Shown here: positions 17,862-23,788 of the stretch, in pieces | Position numbering within the stretch: the first letter of the stretch is position 1 | How the letters are laid out: the number at the start of each line of letters is the position of its first letter | Origin: CAG-791 sp963650385 | GTDB taxonomy: Bacteria > Bacillota > Clostridia > Lachnospirales > Lachnospiraceae | Direction: 5' to 3' | Assembly (NCBI GenBank): GCA_963650385.1 | Contig: CAVJLL010000009.1 | Span: forward strand, 5,465-69,464 | DNA length: 64,000 nucleotides | Translations under genes and position numbers: made by a program | The notes under the pieces: model-generated | Seen by the model: only the letters and a program-made list of their open reading frames with translations | What the model was told of the DNA's origin: nothing | Database searches by the model: none

Positions 17862-19073
17862 ATGGCAACATTCAAATACAAGGCACTGACCAAAGAAGGC
17901 ATGCAGATAAACGGTGTCATACAGGCAGCGGATCAGTATGCGGCAGCGGATCAGATCCGAATGACTGCTCCGGTCATTCTCTCTATCAATAAGATAAAGG
18001 ACAAGGGCGAATCCTTCTGGACCATGGATGTCGGCGGCGGCCGCATCAATTTAAAGAACCTGTCCATTCTGTGCAGCCAGGTTGCGATTACACTCCGGGC
18101 CGGCGTCCCGATTGCAAAATGTCTCGAGATGATCGCGGGACAGACCGAGGACAAGATGCTGCGCCGGATCTTCATGCAGACGGCGGAGGACGTGGCAGGC
18201 GGGGCAGGCCTTGCAGTCAGCATCCGCAGAAACGGACCGAAGCTCCCGGACACGCTGATCGAGACCATCCGTGCGGGAGAAGAGTCCGGCAACATTGAGC
18301 GGTCATTTTCAGAGATGGCCCAGTACTATGAGAAGCAGTACAAAACGCAGAGCAAGATCAAATCCGCGCTGGCCTATCCGATCTTTGTTGTCTGCGTGGC
18401 AATTGTCGTTCTGATTGTTGTGATGGTGGTTGTGATTCCGACGCTGACCCAGACCTTTTCCGAGCTGGGAGGAGACCTCCCTGTCATGACGCAGATGCTG
18501 ATCAGTACATCGGAGTTCTTTTCCAAGTACTGGGTATTCATGGTCATCGCCATCCTGGCGCTGGTCCTTGCCTGGAAGCTGTATACGAAGACCGATCAGG
18601 GAAAAATGCTGCAGGGCAGCATACAGCTGCATATGCCGGTTCTGGGGAAAATCCACAGAATGAGCGGTGCGGCCGAGTTTGCCAACACCATGAGCATGCT
18701 CCTCGCTTCCGGCCTGAACGTGGACCGCGCCATCGGGATTACAGCGAAAACCCTGAACAATGCTGTCCTGCGGGAGGACACGCAGTCCATGATCTCCCGC
18801 ATTGAGGAGGGACATCCTCTGGGCGAGTGCATCCGCAGCTGCGCAGAGTACCCGAGGACGCTGCAGGAGATGTGTGCAATGGGCGAGGAAACCGGTGAAC
18901 TGGATTCCTCCCTGAAGGTGATCGGCGAGTTCTACACCAATGAGGCGGATACCGCTACGAAGGACGCACTGGCCAGGCTGGAGCCGACCCTGCTGGTCCT
19001 GCTGGCAGGCTTTGCGGGATTTATCGTTATCTCCATCTATCTGCCGATGTTCACGATGTACAATTTGATGTGA
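17862..19073 (+). CDS. pilC: Type IV pilus inner-membrane platform protein PilC (GspF family)
   Basis: Membrane platform that couples the ATPases to pilin assembly. It starts with the standard FKYKALTKEGMQINGVI, followed by two T2SSF domains (about residues 55-180 and 260-385), each with a GxPLxxCL-like motif (GVPIAKCLEM; GHPLGECIRS), and three hydrophobic segments near 165-190, 215-235 and 370-395. 403 residues, normal length. Last gene of the pil run; no pilin, prepilin peptidase or pilMNO genes follow. Confidence 0.93.
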   Translation: MATFKYKALTKEGMQINGVIQAADQYAAADQIRMTAPVILSINKIKDKGESFWTMDVGGGRINLKNLSILCSQVAITLRAGVPIAKCLEMIAGQTEDKMLRRIFMQTAEDVAGGAGLAVSIRRNGPKLPDTLIETIRAGEESGNIERSFSEMAQYYEKQYKTQSKIKSALAYPIFVVCVAIVVLIVVMVVVIPTLTQTFSELGGDLPVMTQMLISTSEFFSKYWVFMVIAILALVLAWKLYTKTDQGKMLQGSIQLHMPVLGKIHRMSGAAEFANTMSMLLASGLNVDRAIGITAKTLNNAVLREDTQSMISRIEEGHPLGECIRSCAEYPRTLQEMCAMGEETGELDSSLKVIGEFYTNEADTATKDALARLEPTLLVLLAGFAGFIVISIYLPMFTMYNLM

Positions 19074-19092
19074 CCATTCAGAGCCAAGCAGA

Positions 19093-19178
19093 GTTACTGT
19101 ACAAACGCCAGCTAGCGACGGCCCTTGGACTGGACATTCTCCGCTACCCTGTCGCTTGGCTGACGAGTGAACTGTGAC
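19093..19178 (+). repeat. Full-length copy of intergenic palindromic repeat family A
   Basis: An 86-base imperfect palindrome between pilC and tRNA-Pro. The left end reads GTTACTGTACAAACGCCAGC and the reverse complement of the right end reads GTCACAGTTCACTCGTCAGC. The right half is nearly identical over about 58 bases to the copy at 63926-64000. Half copies occur at 38043, 42821 and 49460. Confidence 0.7.
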
Positions 19179-19216
19179 CAAGCAGATTTGCAGAAAATGT
19201 GGTAACAGTACAGCAC

Positions 19217-19245
19217 TTGCATCCGATTTGGAATACCGATATACT
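19217..19245 (+). promoter_or_regulatory. Promoter of tRNA-Pro
   Basis: TTGCAT and TATACT with a 17-base spacer, ending 12 bases before the tRNA. A near-consensus vegetative sigma promoter. Confidence 0.7.
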
Positions 19246-19257
19246 GGGGAAGCGCTG

Positions 19258-19332
19258 CGGGGCGTAGCTCAGCTTGGCTAGAGCGCCTGGTTTGGGACCA
19301 GGAGGCCGCAGGTTCGAATCCTGTCGCCCCGA
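19258..19332 (+). tRNA. tRNA-Pro (anticodon TGG)
   Basis: Cloverleaf by eye: a seven-base acceptor CGGGGCG/CGCCCCG, D arm GCTC...GAGC, anticodon stem CCTGG/CCAGG around TTTGGGA with anticodon TGG, and T arm with TTCGAAT. CCA is not encoded. A strong terminator follows, so it is a single-gene unit. The AT-richer insert with the HicAB module begins right behind it. Confidence 0.95.
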
Positions 19333-19339
19333 TGCAACG

Positions 19340-19385
19340 AAAAACCTTGGAATTTCAACGGTTGTTGATTTTCCAAGGTTTTTGT
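19340..19385 (+). terminator. Rho-independent terminator of tRNA-Pro
   Basis: A 13-bp stem AAAAACCTTGGAA / TTCCAAGGTTTTT with a smaller stem TTCAAC/GTTGAT inside the loop; it ends in a T run. It can also form on the opposite strand. Confidence 0.85.
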
Positions 19386-19397
19386 TGTCCGGATAGT

Positions 19398-19428
19398 TCG
19401 CCTCCACCCGTAAAACGGGTGGAGGCGA
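19398..19428 (-). terminator. Hairpin downstream of the hicAB-chaperone operon
   Basis: A perfect 13-bp GC-rich stem TCGCCTCCACCCG with loop TAAAA, six bases after the stop of the minus-strand chaperone gene. No clear T run on the minus strand, but position and stability suggest the operon's transcript end. Confidence 0.6.
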
Positions 19429-19434
19429 TCGTTT

Positions 19435-19812
19435 CTATTTGAAATCGCTTGTAAAAAGGGGCAGTCCTAGCGGAGACATCCCAATAGCGCTGACTAGAGA
19501 ATTTATCTCTGCTCGCATATTGCTATAGACAAGTTTTTCTGCGGAACGAATCAAAGTGTCTGCGTCAATATCCTTCTTTGAGTCCTCGGCAACAAATGAA
19601 ATCGTATACATTACAAGGAAATCTTCCGGGGGTGTATCCGAGTTTATGGATTCCGGCCGCGTGATAACCAAACGAAAGCTACCGCTCATGATGCCGTTTT
19701 CAAAAGAGGCAATCTTTTTTTGCAGAGACATTTTAAGTGATATTGGGGTATCGACCGGGACATTATTCACAACACGGACATCCAACACTCGATAATTAAA
19801 ATTGGTGATCAT
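19435..19812 (-). CDS. SecB-like chaperone of a toxin-antitoxin-chaperone module
   Basis: 125 residues. The C-terminal helix and tail (KLVYSNMRAEINSLVSAIG then MSPLGLPLF) match the pattern of SecB (L-x-PYARE-I-SDL-x-x-GGFPPLLL), preceded by beta-rich segments (FRLVITRP; FLVMYTISFVAED). It lacks the first strand region of long SecB proteins, like short TAC chaperones. ATG 19812 is chosen because AAAGGA lies upstream and it follows the hicB stop by one base; an upstream start at 19848 would overlap hicB. Gene order hicA-hicB-SecB-like matches TAC modules, where the chaperone protects the antitoxin. Clostridia generally lack a housekeeping SecB, so a role in the module is more likely than protein export. 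The family call is from pattern reading only. Confidence 0.7.
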   Translation of the reverse strand: MITNFNYRVLDVRVVNNVPVDTPISLKMSLQKKIASFENGIMSGSFRLVITRPESINSDTPPEDFLVMYTISFVAEDSKKDIDADTLIRSAEKLVYSNMRAEINSLVSAIGMSPLGLPLFTSDFK

Positions 19813-19813
19813 G

Positions 19814-20281
19814 TTACATTTCCTTTCTGACAGACCTTTCAAAATCAACTTTTATGACATTCTTTGAATTCCTATATTTGAAAATCTGTGAGGTTGTTTC
19901 GCTGCCCTGTGCAAAGGCGATTTCTCTTTCCTTGATGTCAGACATGCCATTGTAATAGGAGAGTGCGTCAGAAACATATTGATTCAAACTTACCCCCTGC
20001 TCTTTTGCACGATTCACTGCAACCTCATGCATGATGGGCGATACTCTTAAAGCGAAATGGCCACTGTATTTTTTTCGCTGGGAAGTAATTTTAGGTTCCG
20101 GAATTTTAATTCCCATCTCAGGGGCAAATTCCAACCAGGCTGCTTCATTCTCTTCTAGTTCAGCAATAGCCTCATCAGGGGTGTTCCCCTGCCCGACGAT
20201 CGTGTCTACATCCAGACAACGCGCGATCCAATACGGAATGCCCTCCACTAATTCCTGCGAAACTTTGAAATTATATTTCAT
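19814..20281 (-). CDS. hicB: HicB family antitoxin with C-terminal extension
   Basis: Neutralises HicA and likely represses its own operon. Residues about 1-65 form the HicB partial RNase H-like fold (GIPYWIARCLDVDTIVGQGNTPDEAIAELEE). Residues about 75-110 form a ribbon-helix-helix DNA-binding domain (HFALRVSPIMHEVAVNRAKE then GVSLNQYVSDAL). About 45 further residues follow, ending in IFKYRNSKNVIKVDFERSV, which ordinary HicB proteins do not usually have. By analogy with TAC antitoxins this tail may be the chaperone-addiction segment. GGAGG lies seven bases before the ATG; the start overlaps hicA by 11 bases. 155 residues. Confidence 0.88.
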   Translation of the reverse strand: MKYNFKVSQELVEGIPYWIARCLDVDTIVGQGNTPDEAIAELEENEAAWLEFAPEMGIKIPEPKITSQRKKYSGHFALRVSPIMHEVAVNRAKEQGVSLNQYVSDALSYYNGMSDIKEREIAFAQGSETTSQIFKYRNSKNVIKVDFERSVRKEM

Positions 20282-20540
20282 CCAGCACCTCCGATTTCAA
20301 CTCGCTGAATTTTTGACGCAACTCGACGATGTAGACCCTCTTAATTGGTTCTCCGTCAGAATGAACAGGTATTGGATACACCCACTTCGGATCGGTAGCG
20401 TGTTTAATCACACGGTGATTCGTATTTCGGTCTGGAATGCAGCCGAAGATCGATGCAACAGCAACTAAATCATTCCACGTTATGTCTACTGGCGGCTTTT
20501 CAGCGAAAAATTTTTTCAACAACTTATCCTTTTTCGACAC
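20271..20540 (-). CDS. hicA: HicA family mRNA interferase toxin
   Basis: 89 residues, the usual length or slightly longer. The double-stranded-RNA-binding-like fold is suggested by the short alpha-beta-beta-beta-alpha pattern with NHRVIKHATDPKWVYPIPVH, in which the H of NHR occupies the position of the catalytic histidine in HicA (GSHH). It would cleave mRNA and inhibit translation when free. It starts with GTG preceded by AAGGAGG at five bases spacing. First gene of the hicA-hicB-chaperone operon, with toxin before antitoxin as is normal for hicAB. Confidence 0.8.
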   Translation of the reverse strand: MSKKDKLLKKFFAEKPPVDITWNDLVAVASIFGCIPDRNTNHRVIKHATDPKWVYPIPVHSDGEPIKRVYIVELRQKFSELKSEVLDEI

Positions 20541-20560
20541 CTATGCCTCCTTAGCTTAAA

Positions 20561-20580
20561 TAGTATCATATTTGATACTA
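20561..20580 (-). promoter_or_regulatory. Palindromic operator/promoter of hicA operon
   Basis: TAGTATCATATTTGATACTA: 8-base arms TAGTATCA/TGATACTA around TATT. It lies 20 bases upstream of the hicA GTG and contains a TATGAT -10-like hexamer on the minus strand. The HicB ribbon-helix-helix domain is the natural candidate ligand. Confidence 0.7.
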
Positions 20581-20715
20581 GACGGAACATAAAATTCTGA
20601 AACACCCACTCGGCGCTCCAATACCGAACGGGCTATCGATCTGCTTCAACAACCGTCTGGAATAGTCAGTACGTTTGCGGTAGAAACCACCATCAACAAG
20701 AAATGTCGTTTTCAC
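20578..20715 (-). pseudogene. Truncated NYN/LabA-like PIN-fold protein remnant
   Basis: A GTG start with GGAG five bases upstream opens a 45-codon frame beginning VKTTFLVDGGFYRKR, which matches the first strand and conserved aspartate of NYN-domain (LabA/DUF88) nuclease-like proteins, usually 200-300 residues. Here the frame ends at a TAG within the hicA operator after unrelated sequence (LLKQIDSPFGIGAPSG). It appears to be the 5' stub of a gene cut by the event that placed hicAB here. Too short for the usual ORF cut-off. Confidence 0.5.
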
Positions 20716-20732
20716 TTTTTCTCCGCATCAAC

Positions 20733-20788
20733 AAAAAAGCCCTCAGGTATCGACTGCTCCCTTATCCTGGGAAGTCTACCACCTGAGG
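20733..20788 (-). terminator. Rho-independent terminator, minus strand
   Basis: CCTCAGGT/ACCTGAGG outer stem with an inner GACT-CCC/GGG-AGTC stem, followed on the minus strand by GC and six T residues. It lies just upstream of the NYN remnant and downstream of the zinc-ribbon gene. Confidence 0.6.
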
Positions 20789-20944
20789 ACTGTTTATACG
20801 ATCTGCCGCTTCAAATGAAGCGTATGCGTACTATACCATTCAGGCGGAATAAATCAAGACAAACTTTTGTTTGGTTAAAAGACACTCTGAATACGGGACT
20901 ACCAAAAAGCTGGGTATGAAGACGTGCGAATTGCTGTGTCGATG

Positions 20945-20968
20945 AAGGGTTGGCTATAGCCAACCCTT
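20945..20968 (-). terminator. Perfect 24-base palindrome after the zinc-ribbon gene
   Basis: AAGGGTTGGC, TATA, GCCAACCCTT, eight bases past the minus-strand stop at 20977. Probably the 3' end hairpin of that transcript; the T run is weak on either strand. The rest of the 20789-20944 gap shows no gene. Confidence 0.5.
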
Positions 20969-20976
20969 CGATAACT

Positions 20977-21444
20977 TTATCTGATTTGCCAGGAATAACC
21001 GCAGTTCTGACAAATGCAGGTTTTATTATTCTTGGTAATGAGCTTCTGCTTCTTCGGAAAGAACATGGCAAAGAACGACGGAATAAAAAACAGAAACCAT
21101 TTAAGCGGTTTCCACCACCATCCAATGAGTAACCAATACAAGCAGCTTCCGTAATCGTTCTTCAGCTTCTGCTCTTGAACGAACGTGACGTTGACGTTTG
21201 TGCTTCCACAATGCGGACAGGTAATACCGCTTCTCGGCTGCATCCTTTCGGCAGGCTTTTTCTCTTGATAATCTTCTCTCGTGAAGCGGACTCTTGCATC
21301 GCCCTCTTTTGTGCGATAGATAGCCACGTTATCACCAACAAGCGGATCGGAATAGTCAAATTCATCGGTGTAGAACTCCAATTCCCTCCCATTGCTTGTT
21401 TGCACGATAAATCCGTTGTCGGTTTGCTCAACTATTCTTGACAT
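20977..21444 (-). CDS. Zinc-ribbon membrane protein of unknown function
   Basis: 155 residues. The N-terminal part looks like a small beta domain (VEQTDNGFIVQTSNGRELEFYTDEFDYSDPLVGDNVAIY). It has two CxxC pairs, CPHCGS near residue 76 and CICQNCGYSW at the C-terminus, with a hydrophobic hairpin between (YWLLIGWWWKPLKWFLFFIPSFFAMFF). So the zinc ribbon is split by a membrane segment. ATG 21444 is preferred because AGGAGG is eight bases upstream. It has its own promoter and lies in the AT-richer insert behind tRNA-Pro. Function unknown. Confidence 0.75.
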   Translation of the reverse strand: MSRIVEQTDNGFIVQTSNGRELEFYTDEFDYSDPLVGDNVAIYRTKEGDARVRFTREDYQEKKPAERMQPRSGITCPHCGSTNVNVTFVQEQKLKNDYGSCLYWLLIGWWWKPLKWFLFFIPSFFAMFFPKKQKLITKNNKTCICQNCGYSWQIR

Positions 21445-21465
21445 AACCTCCACCTCCTCACAGAA

Positions 21466-21494
21466 ACTATACCTATGCGCTGCAATACTGGCAA
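21466..21494 (-). promoter_or_regulatory. Promoter of the zinc-ribbon gene
   Basis: On the minus strand TTGCCA, 17-base spacer, TATAGT, ending about 20 bases before the start codon. A good vegetative-type promoter. The remaining gap up to 21737 holds only a small stem (TCAGCC/GGCTGA near 21536-21552) and no gene I can support. Confidence 0.65.
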
Positions 21495-21737
21495 GCGGAA
21501 GTTAACGTAACACAGCCTTCATTGAGTTTTATACGTCAGCCAATCCGGCTGATTGTACAACAGCATGCGAAGAAGCACGCTTCATAGAGAATCCCTGCGA
21601 GGAACACATGAGCATCATCCATTCCTGGCCGGGGCTGCCGGAGAAGGCCCCTCCTTTGCACCTTATCGTAAACTGGCTAGCGCCTGCATAGTAACGAATC
21701 AGCATCCCATTAAACGGCAAGTCGATGCGTCAGCACA

Positions 21738-23108
21738 TCAGTCAGACACCTTCTGACGCTTTTCCCTACGGTTCAGATACAGGAAGAATCCGACATTCAG
21801 CACGATGCCGACGGCGGTAGAGACCGGCGCGGACAGCCCGATTTTCGTCAGATTGGTATCGGGAAGATTGCTCATGTAATAGGCCATCGGGAGGCGCACC
21901 AGAAGCGTCTGTACCAGTCCCTGTACCATGACCCAGAGTGTCTTGTCGCTGCCGTTGAAATAGCCGACCATGCTGAACAGAATTGCGGTAACGATTGCCT
22001 CCGGCGCAAAGCCCTTCAGATAGTCGTAGCCGTTCTGAATGACGGCGGGATCGGTGGTGAAGATGCCGGAGAGAAGATCACCCTTCAGCAGCACCAGCGT
22101 AAAGACAGCAACGCCGAAGACAAGCCCCACACCGATGCCGGTGAACATGGCTTTCTTGGCTCTTTTCGGGTTGCCGGCTCCGATGTTCTGGGACACGAAG
22201 GAAGCCATGGACTGCATCAGCGAGCTGGGAATCAGCATGGCGAAATTAACAATCTTGCAGGCTACGCCGTAGCCGGAGGATGCCTCCAGACCGAGCCGGT
22301 TGATGAAAGCACAAAGAGCAAGGAAGGACAGCTGCGTCAGGAATTCCTGCAGTGCCAGGGGAAGCCCGATGGCAAGGAATCTGCGGCACTCGGAATTCAG
22401 GCGCAGATCCTTTCTGCCGATGGTGAAGGGAAGATCCTTCTTCAAGAGGATAACCAGTGCACATACAACGCTGACGGCCTGCGCAAACACTGTCGCAATT
22501 GCAGCACCGGCAGCGTCCATATGGAAACCGGCAACCAGCAGAAGGTCACCGAAAATATTGCAGATGCAGGCGACCAGTACGAACAGGAGCGGTGATTTGC
22601 TGTCGCCGAGACCGCGGAAAATGGCGGACAGAAGGTTGTAGGCCACAATGAAGAAAATGCCGCACCCGCAGATGCGGACATAGCTGGCGGTCTGTGCAAC
22701 GGCTTCCGACGGCGCCTGCATCAGGACGGAGATGGGTCTTGCCCAGAGCACCATTACAACGAACAGCACAAGGGACAGGATCAGGAAAACAGCGGCCGCC
22801 CCGCCAATGACGGAGCCGATGTGATCGTGCCGCTTTTCCCCGAGATACCGTGCAATCAGGACGGTGACGCCCATGGCCAGCTGCGTTACCACGAAGGTCA
22901 CAAGGTTCATGACCTGGCTGCCGGTGGACACGGCAGAGAGCCCGGAGGTGGTGCCGAAGCGTCCGACCACCAGAAGGTCTACGGCACCGTAGGCGGCCTG
23001 CAGGGCAAGGGCTCCCAGAACAGGGAGCATGAACAGAACCAGTTTCTTAAGAATACTGCCCTGTGTGAAATCGGATTTATCATTTACGGAACTCTTTGCT
23101 GCACTCAT
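21738..23108 (-). CDS. MATE family efflux transporter
   Basis: Multidrug/toxic-compound extrusion antiporter, 456 residues with about 12 membrane helices. The N-terminus KKLVLFMLPVLGALALQAAYGAVDLLVVGRF and the repeated half-sequence (FLAIGLPLALQEFLTQLSFLALCAFI) are typical of the DinF/NorM-like MATE group. AGGAGG lies 13 bases upstream of the ATG, a long spacing. It overlaps the MarR regulator by 29 bases, so transcription is probably under that regulator. Substrate unknown. Confidence 0.9.
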   Translation of the reverse strand: MSAAKSSVNDKSDFTQGSILKKLVLFMLPVLGALALQAAYGAVDLLVVGRFGTTSGLSAVSTGSQVMNLVTFVVTQLAMGVTVLIARYLGEKRHDHIGSVIGGAAAVFLILSLVLFVVMVLWARPISVLMQAPSEAVAQTASYVRICGCGIFFIVAYNLLSAIFRGLGDSKSPLLFVLVACICNIFGDLLLVAGFHMDAAGAAIATVFAQAVSVVCALVILLKKDLPFTIGRKDLRLNSECRRFLAIGLPLALQEFLTQLSFLALCAFINRLGLEASSGYGVACKIVNFAMLIPSSLMQSMASFVSQNIGAGNPKRAKKAMFTGIGVGLVFGVAVFTLVLLKGDLLSGIFTTDPAVIQNGYDYLKGFAPEAIVTAILFSMVGYFNGSDKTLWVMVQGLVQTLLVRLPMAYYMSNLPDTNLTKIGLSAPVSTAVGIVLNVGFFLYLNRREKRQKVSD

Positions 23109-23556
23109 CGCTTAGTAAATTCCTCCTTTCGGTCATAATCCTGTGAAATGCGGTCATGGTGCGGATCATGCACAGGGCATCCTCCTCTGAAATCTCTTCC
23201 ATGTAAGGCTTCAGAAGGGAGAAAACCTGTGTGTTGTAGGTCTGTGACAGCTCCCGGCCCTTCGGCGTTACGGACAGAACGGTGATGCGCCCGTCTTCCG
23301 GGGAGCCGGTTTTGCTCAGAAGGCCGGCGGCCTCCATTTCCTTGATCGTGCGTGTGACGCCGGGGCGGGGAAGCCCCAGTGCATCGCTGATGTCCGATAC
23401 CTTTACCGATGTGCCGCCTTGCTGAAGCCTCTCAATGGTATCCAGATACTGGATATAAGAGGAAGCGATTCCCTCCGGAAGATCCGGAAGAAGCTCACGT
23501 GCACGCTTGGCCAGGTAGCAGGCATCCATCATCTGCTTGAGTAAGTCGATGGTCAT
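23080..23556 (-). CDS. MarR family transcriptional regulator
   Basis: 158 residues with a winged helix: VSDISDALGLPRPGVTRTIKEMEAAGLLSK is the recognition helix, followed by the wing SPEDGRITVLSVTPKGREL. ATG 23556 has AGGAG eight bases upstream, preferred to an ATG eight codons earlier. It is co-transcribed with and overlaps the MATE exporter, the normal arrangement for a ligand-responsive repressor of an efflux pump. Confidence 0.9.
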   Translation of the reverse strand: MTIDLLKQMMDACYLAKRARELLPDLPEGIASSYIQYLDTIERLQQGGTSVKVSDISDALGLPRPGVTRTIKEMEAAGLLSKTGSPEDGRITVLSVTPKGRELSQTYNTQVFSLLKPYMEEISEEDALCMIRTMTAFHRIMTERRNLLSDECSKEFRK

Positions 23557-23582
23557 CTGCGTTTCTCCTATGGTTATCAAAG

Positions 23583-23604
23583 ATAATTACCGACGATAAT
23601 TATA
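23583..23604 (-). promoter_or_regulatory. Promoter/operator of marR-MATE operon
   Basis: ATAATTA and TAATTAT arms flanking CCGACGA, overlapping a minus-strand TATAAT (ATTATA at 23599-23604 on the plus strand). It lies about 27 bases before the MarR start, fitting MarR autoregulation. Confidence 0.5.
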
Positions 23605-23722
23605 GGCGTGTCATCCGGAATTTCAAGAGAAAATGGGCGGCCAAAACCACATTTTTTCCAGAATTCGTACACACTTTGAACACATATGGACGATATACTC
23701 GTAAGTGTTTTAAGGGAAGGAT

Positions 23723-23765
23723 AGCTGCGAAGCAGCGATTGAATGAATGGACTTGGAATAGTTAC
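23723..23765 (+). repeat. Diverged copy of hairpin repeat family B
   Basis: AGCTGCGAAGCAGCGATT, AATGAATGGACTTGGAATAGTTAC; compare AGCTGCGCAGCAGCGATT and AGTTAC in the copy at 53941. It forms a GCTGC/GCAGC stem. It lies in the leader of the HtrA gene, with no obvious terminator in the 23605-23788 gap. Confidence 0.45.
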
Positions 23766-23788
23766 GATTTATAAAGGAGGTATCTGAT

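Noticed and set aside
20811..21125. Open frames in the gap and 3' part of the zinc-ribbon gene
   Set aside because: Overlap the better supported minus-strand gene and the palindrome at 20945, with no ribosome site.
19258..21737. att direct repeats of an integrated element at tRNA-Pro
   Set aside because: I found no second copy of the tRNA 3' end and no integrase gene in the segment.
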